NCBI RefSeq assembly: GCF_900070355.1
Contig: NZ_LN849456.1
Span: 930,001 to 994,000, forward strand
DNA length: 64,000 nt
Direction of reading: 5' to 3'
From: Devriesea agamarum
Lineage (GTDB): Bacteria; Actinomycetota; Actinomycetes; Actinomycetales; Dermabacteraceae
The notes under the pieces are model-generated. The model saw nothing but the letters and a program-made list of their open reading frames with translations. It was not told where the DNA came from and searched no databases. The number at the start of each line of letters is the position of its first letter. Position 1 is the first letter of the stretch. Positions 47,076 through 55,908 of this stretch are shown one piece after another. The position numbers were made by a program, and so were the translations under genes.

Positions 47076-48566
47076 ATGAGCGATCACCGCGTAGAGGTCA
47101 TTAAGGCCGACGCCGTACTGATCGGTGGGGGCATCGCCAGCGCAACACTCGCCTCACTCCTGTCGATCCTCGAACCCACCTGGCACCTTGAAGTCTGCGA
47201 ACGCCTGGACGGAGTTGGGCTGGAAAGCTCCGCAGGCTGGAACAACGCCGGCACCGGCCATTCAGCTCTGTGCGAGCTGAACTACACCCCCCAAGACATC
47301 GACGGCAGCGTCGACCCCGCCAAAGCCATCTCCATCAACGAACAGTTCCAGATATCGCGCCAGTTCTGGGCATACCTCGTCGAAAACGACCTGATCGCAA
47401 GCCCGGAAGAATTCATCCGCCCGGTACCGCATATGAGTTTCGTCCACGGCGCCGACAACATCGAATATCTGCGGCGCCGCCACGAAGCACTAGTTCGCAG
47501 CCCCCTATTCGAGGGCATGGAGTTCACCACCGACCACGCCCGCATTGAGCAATGGGCACCGCTGATTACCGCGGGCCGTCCGGTCACTGAAAACGTTGCG
47601 GCCACCTTCGCACCCCAGGGAACAGACGTCGATTTCGGAGCCCTCACCCGCGCACTGTTCAACCACGCCGCCACCGTGAACACCACCGTGTCAACCGGTG
47701 CGGAAGTCATCTCCATACGCAGACTGGGCCGCGACTGGGGCGTCATGGTCAGGGCCACCGACTCCGGCGCCGTGCGCATCCTACGCGCCCCCTTCGTCTT
47801 CGTCGGCGCTGGCGGCGCTGCTCTTCCCCTCCTCCAGCACGCCGGCATCGCTGAAATCCGCGGCTTTGGCGGCTTCCCCATTTCCGGGCAATGGCTGCGC
47901 TGCACCAACCCCGACATCATCCAACGTCACCATGCCAAGGTGTACGGAAAAGCCTCTGTCGGCGCACCCCCCATGAGCGTTCCCCACCTCGACACCCGGG
48001 TAATCGACGGCGAGCGCGCCCTCATGTTCGGCCCCTACGCCGGATTCTCACCAAAGTTCCTCAAAACCGGATCCATGACCGACCTCATCCGGTCGGTCCG
48101 CCCCGGAAACATCCTGCCGAACTTAGCCGTTGCGCGCGACAATCTCGACCTCGTCCGCTACCTCGTAGGAGAACTCACCAACTCCATGCGCGACCGTATG
48201 GACGCGCTGCGCACCTACATGCCCAGCGCCCGCGCCGAGGACTGGGAACTTGTGATCGCAGGCCAGCGGGTCCAAGTAATCGCGCCCGACAAAACCCGCA
48301 AGGGAGTGCTCCAATTCGGAACCCAGCTCATCACCGCAGGTGACCGCTCAATCGGTGGCATGCTGGGCGCTTCACCTGGCGCCTCAACCTCGACCACCAT
48401 CATGCTGAACCTATTAAAGACCGTCTTCCCCGAGCGGATAGACGCCTGGAGACCCGGTATCACCCGGCTCGTTCCCTCCTACGGGACGACGTTGTCCTCG
48501 GATGCTGCAGCCGCCCGGCGCAGCCTTAGTCGCACTGCGGAGGCACTCGGACTGATCTCGGATTAA
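47076..48566 (+). CDS. mqo: Malate:quinone oxidoreductase
   Basis: A 496-residue FAD enzyme on the inner face of the membrane, oxidising malate to oxaloacetate and reducing menaquinone. ADAVLIGGGIASATLASLL is the FAD site; LEVCERLDGVGLESSAGWNNAGTGHSALCELNYTP and VFVGAGGAALPLLQ are typical of Mqo. Length fits. GGAAGGAG lies 8 bp before the ATG. Single gene, followed after 215 bp by lutABC, which also feeds quinone or menaquinone. Confidence 0.96.
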   Translation: MSDHRVEVIKADAVLIGGGIASATLASLLSILEPTWHLEVCERLDGVGLESSAGWNNAGTGHSALCELNYTPQDIDGSVDPAKAISINEQFQISRQFWAYLVENDLIASPEEFIRPVPHMSFVHGADNIEYLRRRHEALVRSPLFEGMEFTTDHARIEQWAPLITAGRPVTENVAATFAPQGTDVDFGALTRALFNHAATVNTTVSTGAEVISIRRLGRDWGVMVRATDSGAVRILRAPFVFVGAGGAALPLLQHAGIAEIRGFGGFPISGQWLRCTNPDIIQRHHAKVYGKASVGAPPMSVPHLDTRVIDGERALMFGPYAGFSPKFLKTGSMTDLIRSVRPGNILPNLAVARDNLDLVRYLVGELTNSMRDRMDALRTYMPSARAEDWELVIAGQRVQVIAPDKTRKGVLQFGTQLITAGDRSIGGMLGASPGASTSTTIMLNLLKTVFPERIDAWRPGITRLVPSYGTTLSSDAAAARRSLSRTAEALGLISD

Positions 48567-48781
48567 AGAGCTAGGTTGCGCCATCACACATATGCGGCGC
48601 ACCATCACGACCTGCGGTTGCCCTAGATATTTCGAGCACCGCATTCATCGGGGGAGGCACATTTGCCACCCCTCACCCGATGACAACAAAACCCCGTCAC
48701 ATCGACGGACAATACGAAAATGCCCAGTCGGGCAACGCGCACGACGTCTTCGTGCCCGATGAGCCCTCGTGAAGGAGACTC

Positions 48782-49567
48782 ATGAAGATCTCGCTCATGG
48801 CGACGTGCCTGGCGGATGTCATGGCGCCGGATGTCGCCCGTTCCACCGTTATATTGCTTGAACGTCTCGGTCACGAAGTTGTCTTCGACCCGGCACAGAC
48901 ATGCTGCGGTCAGATGCATACCAACACCGGTTATTACCACGAGGCTGCGCCTGTGGTGCGGCAATTCGTCGACGTTTTTGAACGTCATCTGGACTCAGTC
49001 GACGCCATTGTGATGCCGTCGGGCTCCTGCACGGGATGCGTGCGCGACCAACACCCGATCGTCGCACGACACGAAAACGATCCAGAGCTAGAACGCCGTG
49101 CCGCAGCTGTCTCGGCAAAAACCTACGAACTCTCAGAACTTCTGATTGACGTACTCAAAGTGACCGACGTCGGCGCATACTTCCCACACAAGGTGACCTA
49201 TCATCCGACCTGCCACTCCATGCGCGTGCTCAAAGTCGGCCCACGCCCGCTGCGTTTGCTGCGAGCCGTCGAGGGAATCGAAATCGTTAACCTCCCCGAA
49301 TCCGACACCTGCTGCGGCTTCGGCGGAACCTTCTCCGTGAAAAACCATGACACCTCCGACGCCATGGTCACCGATAAAGCCAAAAACGTCGTCAAATCCG
49401 GCGCCGAATTCGTCACCGCGGGTGATGCATCCTGCCTGATGAACATTGGGGGAAAGCTGTCCCGGCGCGGTGACCGCCCTCGCCCGATCCATCTCGCGCA
49501 GATCCTGGCGTCCACCAAGGAAGCGCCCTTTGAACCGTCCGCCACCATTCTTGGGAGGGCATCGTGA
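48782..49567 (+). CDS. lutA: Lactate utilization protein A, Fe-S oxidoreductase
   Basis: A 261-residue protein with two CCG-type cysteine domains (QTCCGQMHTNTGY plus SGSCTGCV early; YHPTCHSM and DTCCGFGGTFSVKN later), as in LutA/GlcF-like proteins. With LutB and LutC it oxidises L-lactate to pyruvate. AAGGAGA precedes the ATG. The lutB GTG overlaps its stop (GTGA). Confidence 0.93.
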   Translation: MKISLMATCLADVMAPDVARSTVILLERLGHEVVFDPAQTCCGQMHTNTGYYHEAAPVVRQFVDVFERHLDSVDAIVMPSGSCTGCVRDQHPIVARHENDPELERRAAAVSAKTYELSELLIDVLKVTDVGAYFPHKVTYHPTCHSMRVLKVGPRPLRLLRAVEGIEIVNLPESDTCCGFGGTFSVKNHDTSDAMVTDKAKNVVKSGAEFVTAGDASCLMNIGGKLSRRGDRPRPIHLAQILASTKEAPFEPSATILGRAS

Positions 49568-51102
49568 CCGCCGTCGATCTGCCAATGCCGAAGGTTCGCC
49601 CTCAGCATGCCAGCCCGGGAACCTCCCGCCTCTGGGGAACCGAATCCTTCCCGGCCGCCGCGCACCACGAACTACGCAATGAAACCCTGCGCAAAAATCT
49701 GCGTCATGCCACCACCACCATTCGCGCCAAACGCGCCGCCGTGGTGCGTGAAATGCGGGACTGGCAGCAGTTACGCGCCGCCGGAAGCGGCATCAAATGG
49801 CAGGTGACCGACAACCTTCCGGCGATGCTCGAACAGCTAGAAGCTTCTGTCACTGCCGCGGGCGGAACTGTGCACTGGGCACGTGACGCGGACGAAGCTG
49901 GCGAGATCGTCACCCGACTGGCGCTGGAGCGCGGGGCCCGCGAGGTCTTGAAGATTAAGTCCATGGCGACGCAGGAAATCAGCCTGAATGAAACTCTTGA
50001 AAATGCGGGCATCCACGCGGTTGAATCCGACCTCGCGGAGTTGATCGTGCAGCTGGCAGGCGACACCCCCAGCCACATTCTGGTTCCCGCCATTCACCGC
50101 AACCGGACCGAAATCCGGGAAATTTTCCTGCGCGCGATGCCTGGCCTGTCACCCGACATCACCGATGACCCCGCCGAACTAGCCGGGGCTGCCCGACGAT
50201 TCCTGCGGGAGAAGTTCCTCGACCTCGAAAACGGGGTAGCGATCTCTGGTGCGAACTTCGCCATCGCTGAAACCGGCACCATCGCCATCGTGGAGTCCGA
50301 AGGCAATGGCCGCATGTGCCTCACCCTTCCCAAAACCTTGATCAGCGTCATGGGTATTGAGAAGATCCTGCCCAGGTTCCAGGACTTCGAGGTGTTCTTA
50401 CAGCTCCTTCCCCGCTCCTCCACCGGCGAGCGTATGAACCCCTACACGTCCTTGTTCACCGGCACCACCGACGGCGACGGCCCCCAGGAATTCCACCTGG
50501 TCCTGCTGGATAACGGCCGCACCTCTGTGCTGTCGGACCCCGAGGGGCGCAGTGCACTGCACTGCATCCGCTGCTCAGCTTGCCTGAACGTGTGCCCGGT
50601 GTACGAACGCGCGGGTGGACACGCCTACGGTTCCACCTACCCCGGCCCGATCGGCGCCATTTTGTCGCCTCAGCTGACCGGTATGGAAGGCAAAAACAAT
50701 CCGAACGCCTCCCTGCCCTACGCATCCAGCCTGTGCGGTGCGTGCTACGACGTCTGCCCTGTAAAGATCAATATCCCCTCGATCCTGATTCATTTGCGGT
50801 CGAAGGAAGTCGATCAGCGACGCGAAACTCGCGGCATGTTCCACGGCACCTGGGACGTGGCGATGAAGAGCGTGGGCAAACTAATGAGCTCGCCTCACCT
50901 GTATGACACTGCCGTGCGCAGCTCCGGCCTCGCAGGCAAAATTACCCGCCGCGCGAATGTCGGTAAGCTGCCGCATTTACCGGTGATCTCGGGATGGACC
51001 GACCACCGCGACCTTCCCATGCCGCGCGAGTCCTTTAGATCATGGTGGTCAGCGCGAGAAAAGCAGCAAAAGAAGACCCAGCAGAAGGGTTCTCAGCAAT
51101 GA
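49564..51102 (+). CDS. lutB: Lactate utilization protein B, iron-sulfur protein
   Basis: A 512-residue protein. The N-terminal half is a LUD domain (residues about 70-300, with LENGVAISGANFAIAETGTIAIVESEGNGR); then two 4Fe-4S motifs CIRCSACLNVCPVY and CGACYDVCPVKINIP. Electron-transfer subunit of the LutABC lactate oxidase. The translation start is a GTG overlapping lutA; the stop overlaps the lutC ATG. Confidence 0.94.
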   Translation: MTAVDLPMPKVRPQHASPGTSRLWGTESFPAAAHHELRNETLRKNLRHATTTIRAKRAAVVREMRDWQQLRAAGSGIKWQVTDNLPAMLEQLEASVTAAGGTVHWARDADEAGEIVTRLALERGAREVLKIKSMATQEISLNETLENAGIHAVESDLAELIVQLAGDTPSHILVPAIHRNRTEIREIFLRAMPGLSPDITDDPAELAGAARRFLREKFLDLENGVAISGANFAIAETGTIAIVESEGNGRMCLTLPKTLISVMGIEKILPRFQDFEVFLQLLPRSSTGERMNPYTSLFTGTTDGDGPQEFHLVLLDNGRTSVLSDPEGRSALHCIRCSACLNVCPVYERAGGHAYGSTYPGPIGAILSPQLTGMEGKNNPNASLPYASSLCGACYDVCPVKINIPSILIHLRSKEVDQRRETRGMFHGTWDVAMKSVGKLMSSPHLYDTAVRSSGLAGKITRRANVGKLPHLPVISGWTDHRDLPMPRESFRSWWSAREKQQKKTQQKGSQQ

Positions 51103-51851
51103 GCAACTGGACCGAGACACGACCTACCAGAACCCCGGGTCTCAGCGCCAAAGAAGAAATACTCGGTCGTATCCGCACAGCCCTGGCTGCCGATCCGAAT
51201 CGGGTGCCCAGCACCGAAGCGGATGTCCCCCGCGAATACTACCGAGCTGACCATCCGCAAGAGACCGACACGAACCCAGCCAAAATCCGCGACGTGCTCG
51301 TGGACCGCCTGATCGACTACAAAGCCGGAGTTCGGCGCTGCGCACCCGATGAGGTTGCGCAGATTATTGCTGAGCTGATTGGCGATGCTCGCACGGTTCT
51401 GCGTCCCACCGGTGTTCCCGAACAGTGGCTGGCAGAGATTCCCTCGGAGCGTCTACGTGAGGACAGTTCAGACGGTCACGCACTGACCGCACGTGAACTG
51501 GACGCCACCGACGTGGTGCTCACCGGCTGCCACACCGCCATCGCCCTGACCGGAACCATCGTGCTCGACGGTTCCGAATTGAGCGGTCGGCGTGCCCTGA
51601 GTTTGGTCCCTGACCATCACATTGTGGTGGTTGAGGCCGATCAGATTGTTCTGGGAGTCCCCAAAGCGATCGAACGGATGAATGCCACCCCCACCGTTCC
51701 GTGGACCTGGATTTCCGGACCGAGCGCAACCAGCGATATCGAGTTGAACAGGGTCGAAGGCGTGCACGGCCCGCGCCGCTTAGACGTGGTGATCATCGAA
51801 ACCCCTGCCGCCGAAACAGTGGCTGCGAACACCGATGAGGCCCGGGCATGA
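51099..51851 (+). CDS. lutC: Lactate utilization protein C
   Basis: A 250-residue LUD-domain protein, third part of LutABC. The C-terminal TGCHTAIALTGTIVLDGSE and LVPDHHIVVVEADQIV match the family. The ATG at 51099 overlaps the lutB stop (ATGA); the open frame begins earlier, inside lutB. Its own stop overlaps the start of the epimerase gene. Confidence 0.92.
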   Translation: MSNWTETRPTRTPGLSAKEEILGRIRTALAADPNRVPSTEADVPREYYRADHPQETDTNPAKIRDVLVDRLIDYKAGVRRCAPDEVAQIIAELIGDARTVLRPTGVPEQWLAEIPSERLREDSSDGHALTARELDATDVVLTGCHTAIALTGTIVLDGSELSGRRALSLVPDHHIVVVEADQIVLGVPKAIERMNATPTVPWTWISGPSATSDIELNRVEGVHGPRRLDVVIIETPAAETVAANTDEARA

Positions 51852-52819
51852 GCACCGCAAACTCATCCCGCCGGCCTGGCCCGCGCGGCGCAGAATACCT
51901 GTTGGAAGCAGGGCCATACCGGGCCCTGATCACCGAAGTGGGGGCGACCCTCGCGTCACTGACTTACGATGGGCGCCCGCTCGTGCACGAGGGTCCGCGT
52001 AACCAGCCGATGATGCATCATCGGGGCGCGATTATCGCTCCCTGGCCCAACCGGGTCGGCGATGGCCGCTACACAGTTGAGGGCACGACCTACCAGCTGC
52101 CGTTGACAGAGCCTGCGCGCAGCAATGCTCTGCACGGACTGGTCTCGTTCCAGTCGTACGAACTGCTGGCACTCGAACCGTTGCCGTCAGCGGATGGGGT
52201 GGCCAGCGCGCAGCTGCGCACCATGTTGTACGCCACCCCGAGCTACCCGTTCACCCTCGCGATCACCGTGACTTACGAGTTGCACCCACTCAGCGGCCTA
52301 CGCACCACGGTCCACGCTGAGAATCTGTCCCAGCGTGGAACACCAGCAGCCCCGTATGGCTGCTGCCCCCACCCGTACCTGGTGGCAGGCGAGGACAAAC
52401 TCGAAGAATGGACCCTGCAGTTTGGTGCGCATCGGGTGCTGGAAGTGCGAGAAGACCGGCTGCTTCCCACCGGCATGCTCTCGGTGGACCCGGGAACCCG
52501 CTTCGATTTCAAAGACGGCAAGGTCATCGGGGACATGTTCTTAGACCATGCCCTGACCGACCTGGTGCGCGACGGCGATGGGATCGCCCGCGTGCGCCTG
52601 ACTAGCCGTCTAGGAACCGGCGTTGAAATCGCCTTCGACCGCAAACTGCCCTGGGTACAAATCCATACCGCAGACCGCCCGGAACCAGAGTGGAACCGCA
52701 AGGGACTCGCTGTCGAACCGATGACCTGCCCACCGGATGCTTTCAACTCTGGAACAGATCTGGTGCGACTCTCACCCGGCCAGAGTCATGAGGTGTCGTG
52801 GACAATTAAGGCGCTTTAA
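51848..52819 (+). CDS. Aldose 1-epimerase family protein
   Basis: A 323-residue mutarotase fold protein, related to GalM/YihR-type epimerases: VGATLASLTYDGRPLVH, GAIIAPWPNRVGDGRY, NALHGLV (substrate His), CCPHPYLV (second His) and VEPMTCPPDAFNSG. It interconverts sugar anomers. Placement as fourth gene of the lut operon, with an ATGA overlap, is unusual, since no sugar genes are near. Confidence 0.9.
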   Translation: MSTANSSRRPGPRGAEYLLEAGPYRALITEVGATLASLTYDGRPLVHEGPRNQPMMHHRGAIIAPWPNRVGDGRYTVEGTTYQLPLTEPARSNALHGLVSFQSYELLALEPLPSADGVASAQLRTMLYATPSYPFTLAITVTYELHPLSGLRTTVHAENLSQRGTPAAPYGCCPHPYLVAGEDKLEEWTLQFGAHRVLEVREDRLLPTGMLSVDPGTRFDFKDGKVIGDMFLDHALTDLVRDGDGIARVRLTSRLGTGVEIAFDRKLPWVQIHTADRPEPEWNRKGLAVEPMTCPPDAFNSGTDLVRLSPGQSHEVSWTIKAL

Positions 52820-52853
52820 GCGCTAAGACTGCATCCAATCTGACCGGACGGTC

Positions 52854-52938
52854 GGTTTGACCTGCCATTCGCTTTAATCTGCCGTCCGGTTTGAGCTGCC
52901 ACGCGGTTTGACTTGCCATATGGTTTAATCTGCGCAGG
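52854..52938. repeat. Five tandem copies of a degenerate 17-bp unit
   Basis: Units start at 52854, 52871, 52888, 52905 and 52922, exactly 17 bp apart. Examples are GGTTTGACCTGCCATTC, GGTTTGAGCTGCCACGC and GGTTTAATCTGCGCAGG. A decayed further copy may precede them. They lie between the epimerase stop and a strong terminator. No spacers, so not CRISPR. Confidence 0.9.
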
Positions 52939-52945
52939 ATGCACA

Positions 52946-52983
52946 ACAGTGGCCCGCTCCTAACACCAGGAGCGGGCCACTGT
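52946..52983. terminator. Strong bidirectional hairpin terminator
   Basis: Two perfect 16-nt arms (ACAGTGGCCCGCTCCT and complement) with loop AACACC, between the convergent lut operon and the lysS operon. The T-run is short. Confidence 0.85.
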
Positions 52984-52998
52984 GTTGCTCACCAAGGT

Positions 52999-53229
52999 CT
53001 AGCTGTCTGCCGCCTTATCCAGGTGCTGACCACTCTGGGAAGGCATCTGGTTCGTACTGGGCACGGTAGGTGTCTCGGCCCTCGCAGCCAGCGCATACTC
53101 GGCCTCAATCGCACGCTCAGCTTCACGCTGACGGCGATCAGCCCGCAGCAAAGCCCGAATCACAAACCAAAACAGCAGGCCCACCCCGATGGAGGGAACC
53201 AACGCCCCTAGTTCATACCAGATGTTCAT
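52999..53229 (-). CDS. Small single-span membrane protein after lysS
   Basis: A 76-residue protein with one membrane helix (about residues 7-27, LGALVPSIGVGLLFWFVIRAL), then a basic, Arg/Glu/Ala-rich helix and a polar tail. GAGGAG lies before the ATG. It is 17 bp downstream of lysS on the same strand, a position where actinobacteria often carry such a protein of unknown function. Confidence 0.72.
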   Translation of the reverse strand: MNIWYELGALVPSIGVGLLFWFVIRALLRADRRQREAERAIEAEYALAARAETPTVPSTNQMPSQSGQHLDKAADS

Positions 53230-53246
53230 AGTGCTTTCTCCTCAGC

Positions 53247-54806
53247 TCACGCCTCGTGCGGATCCTGCGCCGTCTCATCGTGCTCCGACATCCCGGCCGT
53301 GGGCTTCACCAGTGGGAAAAGAATCGTCTCGCGGATACCGAGACCAGTCAATGCCATGAGCAGCCGGTCCAGACCCATTCCCATACCGCCGCTGGGCGGC
53401 ATCGCAAATTCCATGGCGGTCAGGAAATCTTCGTCCAGTTTCATAGCTTCATCGTCACCCTGCGCGGCGAGACGGGCCTGCATCTCAAAACGTTCACGCT
53501 GAACGACAGGGTCCACCAGCTCGGAGTAACCCGTCGCGAGTTCAAATCCACGCACATACAAATCCCACTTTTCCACCACGCCGGGCTTGCTGCGGTGTGC
53601 ACGCACCAAAGGTGAGGTTTCAACCGGGAAATCGCGCACGAAGGTCGGCGCCCACAGTTGCTCCCCGAGCCGATGCTCAAACAGTTCCTCAACCAGTTTG
53701 CCGTGACCGTACTTCGGATGATCTAAATCCAGATCCAATCCGTGTGCGATCTGGCGCAAACGCTCCACCGAGGTGTCGGGGGTGATGTCCTCACCCAGTG
53801 ATTCCGACAGCGACTCATACATCGACAACTGCGCCCATTCCCCGCCGAGGTCATATTCGCTGCCATCGGCAAGCGTCACCACCTGCCCGCCGGTGGCGCG
53901 CTGAGCCGCTTCCTGGATGATGTCTTGGGTCAGCCGAGCAATCGAGTTGTAGTCGCCGTACGCCTGGTAGGCCTCAAGCATTGCAAACTCGGGGGAATGC
54001 GTGGAGTCCGCGCCCTCGTTGCGGAAATTCCGGTTAATCTCAAAGACTCGCTCCACACCGCCTACAGCCGCCCGCTTCAAAAACAGTTCGGGGGCAATCC
54101 GCAGGAAAAGATCGAGATCAAACGCATTCATATGCGTTTTGAACGGGCGGGCAGCAGCTCCGGAGGGGATGGTCTGAAGCATCGGTGTTTCGACTTCGAT
54201 GAATCCGCGGTCATCCAGAGAATCACGCAAGCTCTTGACCACCGTTGACCGCAGGCGCAGTGTATCCCTGGCCTGAGGCCGCACAATGAGATCGACATAC
54301 CGCTGCCGGACCCGCGCCTCTTCGCTGAGTTCCGCATGCAAAACTGGCAGCGGACGTATCGCTTTGGCCGCCATCTGCCACGAGTCAGCAAAAACGCTCA
54401 GCTCACCCCGCTTCGACGTTCCTACCCGACCGTGGAAAAACACGTGGTCACCGAGGTCTACATCAGCTTTGTAATCAGCGAGCTGTTCTTGGCCGATCAC
54501 TGCGAGACTCAGCATCACCTGCAACCGGACCCCGGCTCCGTCCTGAATGGTCGCGAAGCACAATTTTCCGGTATTGCGCTGGAAAACGACTCGGCCCGCT
54601 ATGCCCACCTCATGATCGGTTTCTGTGGCAGCATCAAGATCACCGTACTTTTCACGGACCTCGGCGATGCTGGACGTGATCGGAAGCGATACGGGATACG
54701 CCTGTTCACCGCGTTCAAGCAGCCGCGCACGCTTAGCCTTACGCACTGCTATCTGGTCCGCAGTGTTGTCAACATCTAGGGCGTGGCGGTTTACGGTTTC
54801 GTTCAT
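53247..54806 (-). CDS. lysS: Lysyl-tRNA synthetase (class II)
   Basis: A 519-residue enzyme. An OB-fold anticodon domain ([24 protein letters not shown]) is followed by class II motif 1 ([19 protein letters not shown]), motif 2 ([23 protein letters not shown]) and motif 3 ([14 protein letters not shown]). It charges tRNA-Lys in the cytoplasm. The start at 54806 (ATG) is preferred; the frame opens with a GTG at 54872 that adds 22 polar residues. It lies 104 bp downstream of panC in the same direction. Confidence 0.95.
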   Translation of the reverse strand: MNETVNRHALDVDNTADQIAVRKAKRARLLERGEQAYPVSLPITSSIAEVREKYGDLDAATETDHEVGIAGRVVFQRNTGKLCFATIQDGAGVRLQVMLSLAVIGQEQLADYKADVDLGDHVFFHGRVGTSKRGELSVFADSWQMAAKAIRPLPVLHAELSEEARVRQRYVDLIVRPQARDTLRLRSTVVKSLRDSLDDRGFIEVETPMLQTIPSGAAARPFKTHMNAFDLDLFLRIAPELFLKRAAVGGVERVFEINRNFRNEGADSTHSPEFAMLEAYQAYGDYNSIARLTQDIIQEAAQRATGGQVVTLADGSEYDLGGEWAQLSMYESLSESLGEDITPDTSVERLRQIAHGLDLDLDHPKYGHGKLVEELFEHRLGEQLWAPTFVRDFPVETSPLVRAHRSKPGVVEKWDLYVRGFELATGYSELVDPVVQRERFEMQARLAAQGDDEAMKLDEDFLTAMEFAMPPSGGMGMGLDRLLMALTGLGIRETILFPLVKPTAGMSEHDETAQDPHEA

Positions 54807-54909
54807 GCCTACGATTCTCTCATTCGTACCGGGCCGCGGCTGCATTGAGTGATCGTGATTGTGATCAGCCACAAGAACGGCAATCTAGCGACTTTTCATA
54901 CACCCACAC

Positions 54910-55755
54910 CTACGCGCGGTCGATCCTCACCACGGTGTTGTCAAGCAGACGCGTGGACCCCACCCTGGCCGCGATCATCACCAGGATCTCGCCGCGATCA
55001 TCTCGCCCCGCCTCCCGCATCGTTAGCGGATCCAGCGCCGCGGCGTAATCCCAATCCACCTGGTCAGCGCTGCGACGTACGTGGTCCTCAACGGCGCGAC
55101 GCACACCCCCGAGTGACGGTCCGGCCTGCTCGACCACCTCAATCAAAGCAGGTAGCACCAGCGCGCGCTCGCGTTCTTGTGGGGACAGATAAGCATTTCT
55201 GCTCGACAGGGCGAGACCGTCAACATCGCGTTGAATGGGAGCCGCTTCGATCTCGACCGGAAGATTAAGGTCAGCAACCATTCGTCGAATAATGGCGAGT
55301 TGCTGCGCATCTTTTTGCCCGAACACCGCAATATCGGGAGCCACCAGAGTAAAGAGTTTGGTGACCACTGTTGCCACCCCATCGAAATGGCCCGGCCTCT
55401 TCTCCCCCTCCCACACGGTGCCCATGTCTCCCGTGGTGACGCTGACCATAGGCGGTAACTGCGGGTACATCTCATCGACCGTGGGGCTAAAAACTAGATC
55501 GACCCCGCCGGCTTCACGGAGCATCGCCAGATCGGCGTCGAGATCGCGCGGATATCGCTCGTAATCCTCGCCGGGCCCAAATTGCAACGGGTTTACAAAG
55601 ATCGACACCGCCACGTGGTCGGCGATCTCCCGGGCGCGCCGCACTAAGCTCAAGTGTCCGTCATGTAAGGCCCCCATGGTCGGGACGAAGGCCAGCGCAC
55701 CGGTCAGTTTCCGCCGAGCGAGGCGCACATCCTTACACGTGTTCACGCAGATCAT
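54910..55755 (-). CDS. panC: Pantothenate synthetase
   Basis: PanC joins pantoate and beta-alanine with ATP. FVPTMGALHDGHLSLVRRA (HIGH-like), SIFVNPLQFGPGEDYERYPR, FDGVATVVTKLF, VFGQKDAQQLAIIRRM and SSRNAYLSPQER are all present in the 281-residue product. The ATG at 55755 has a strong AAGGAGG 9 bp upstream; the frame extends 11 codons more. It follows a DUF2520 gene; between them lies a 30-bp tandem repeat. No panD is found downstream, where lysS follows. Confidence 0.95.
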   Translation of the reverse strand: MICVNTCKDVRLARRKLTGALAFVPTMGALHDGHLSLVRRAREIADHVAVSIFVNPLQFGPGEDYERYPRDLDADLAMLREAGGVDLVFSPTVDEMYPQLPPMVSVTTGDMGTVWEGEKRPGHFDGVATVVTKLFTLVAPDIAVFGQKDAQQLAIIRRMVADLNLPVEIEAAPIQRDVDGLALSSRNAYLSPQERERALVLPALIEVVEQAGPSLGGVRRAVEDHVRRSADQVDWDYAAALDPLTMREAGRDDRGEILVMIAARVGSTRLLDNTVVRIDRA

Positions 55756-55790
55756 AAAGGGTTTCCTCCTTAAAGTTTGGGGTGGCACAG

Positions 55791-55880
55791 TACCCGTTTA
55801 CACGGTGCGGGTTCACGAGGTGACCGTTTATGCGGTGCGGGTTCACAGGTTGTACGTCTATGCGTATGGGTTCACACTTC
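55791..55880. repeat. Three tandem copies of a 30-bp unit before panC
   Basis: Units at 55791-55820, 55821-55850 and 55851-55880, in exact 30-bp register. Units 1 and 2 share 23 of 30 bases; unit 3 is more worn. A GTGCGGGTTCAC core is shared by the first two and GGGTTCAC by all. It lies just upstream of the panC ribosome site, after the stop of the DUF2520 gene. Confidence 0.88.
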
Positions 55881-55908
55881 ATGTGTTCTCTCGCGTTGGG
55901 GCATCGCA

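Noticed and set aside
52854-52938. CRISPR array
   Set aside because: The units are 17 bp, directly abutting and without spacers, and no cas gene is near.
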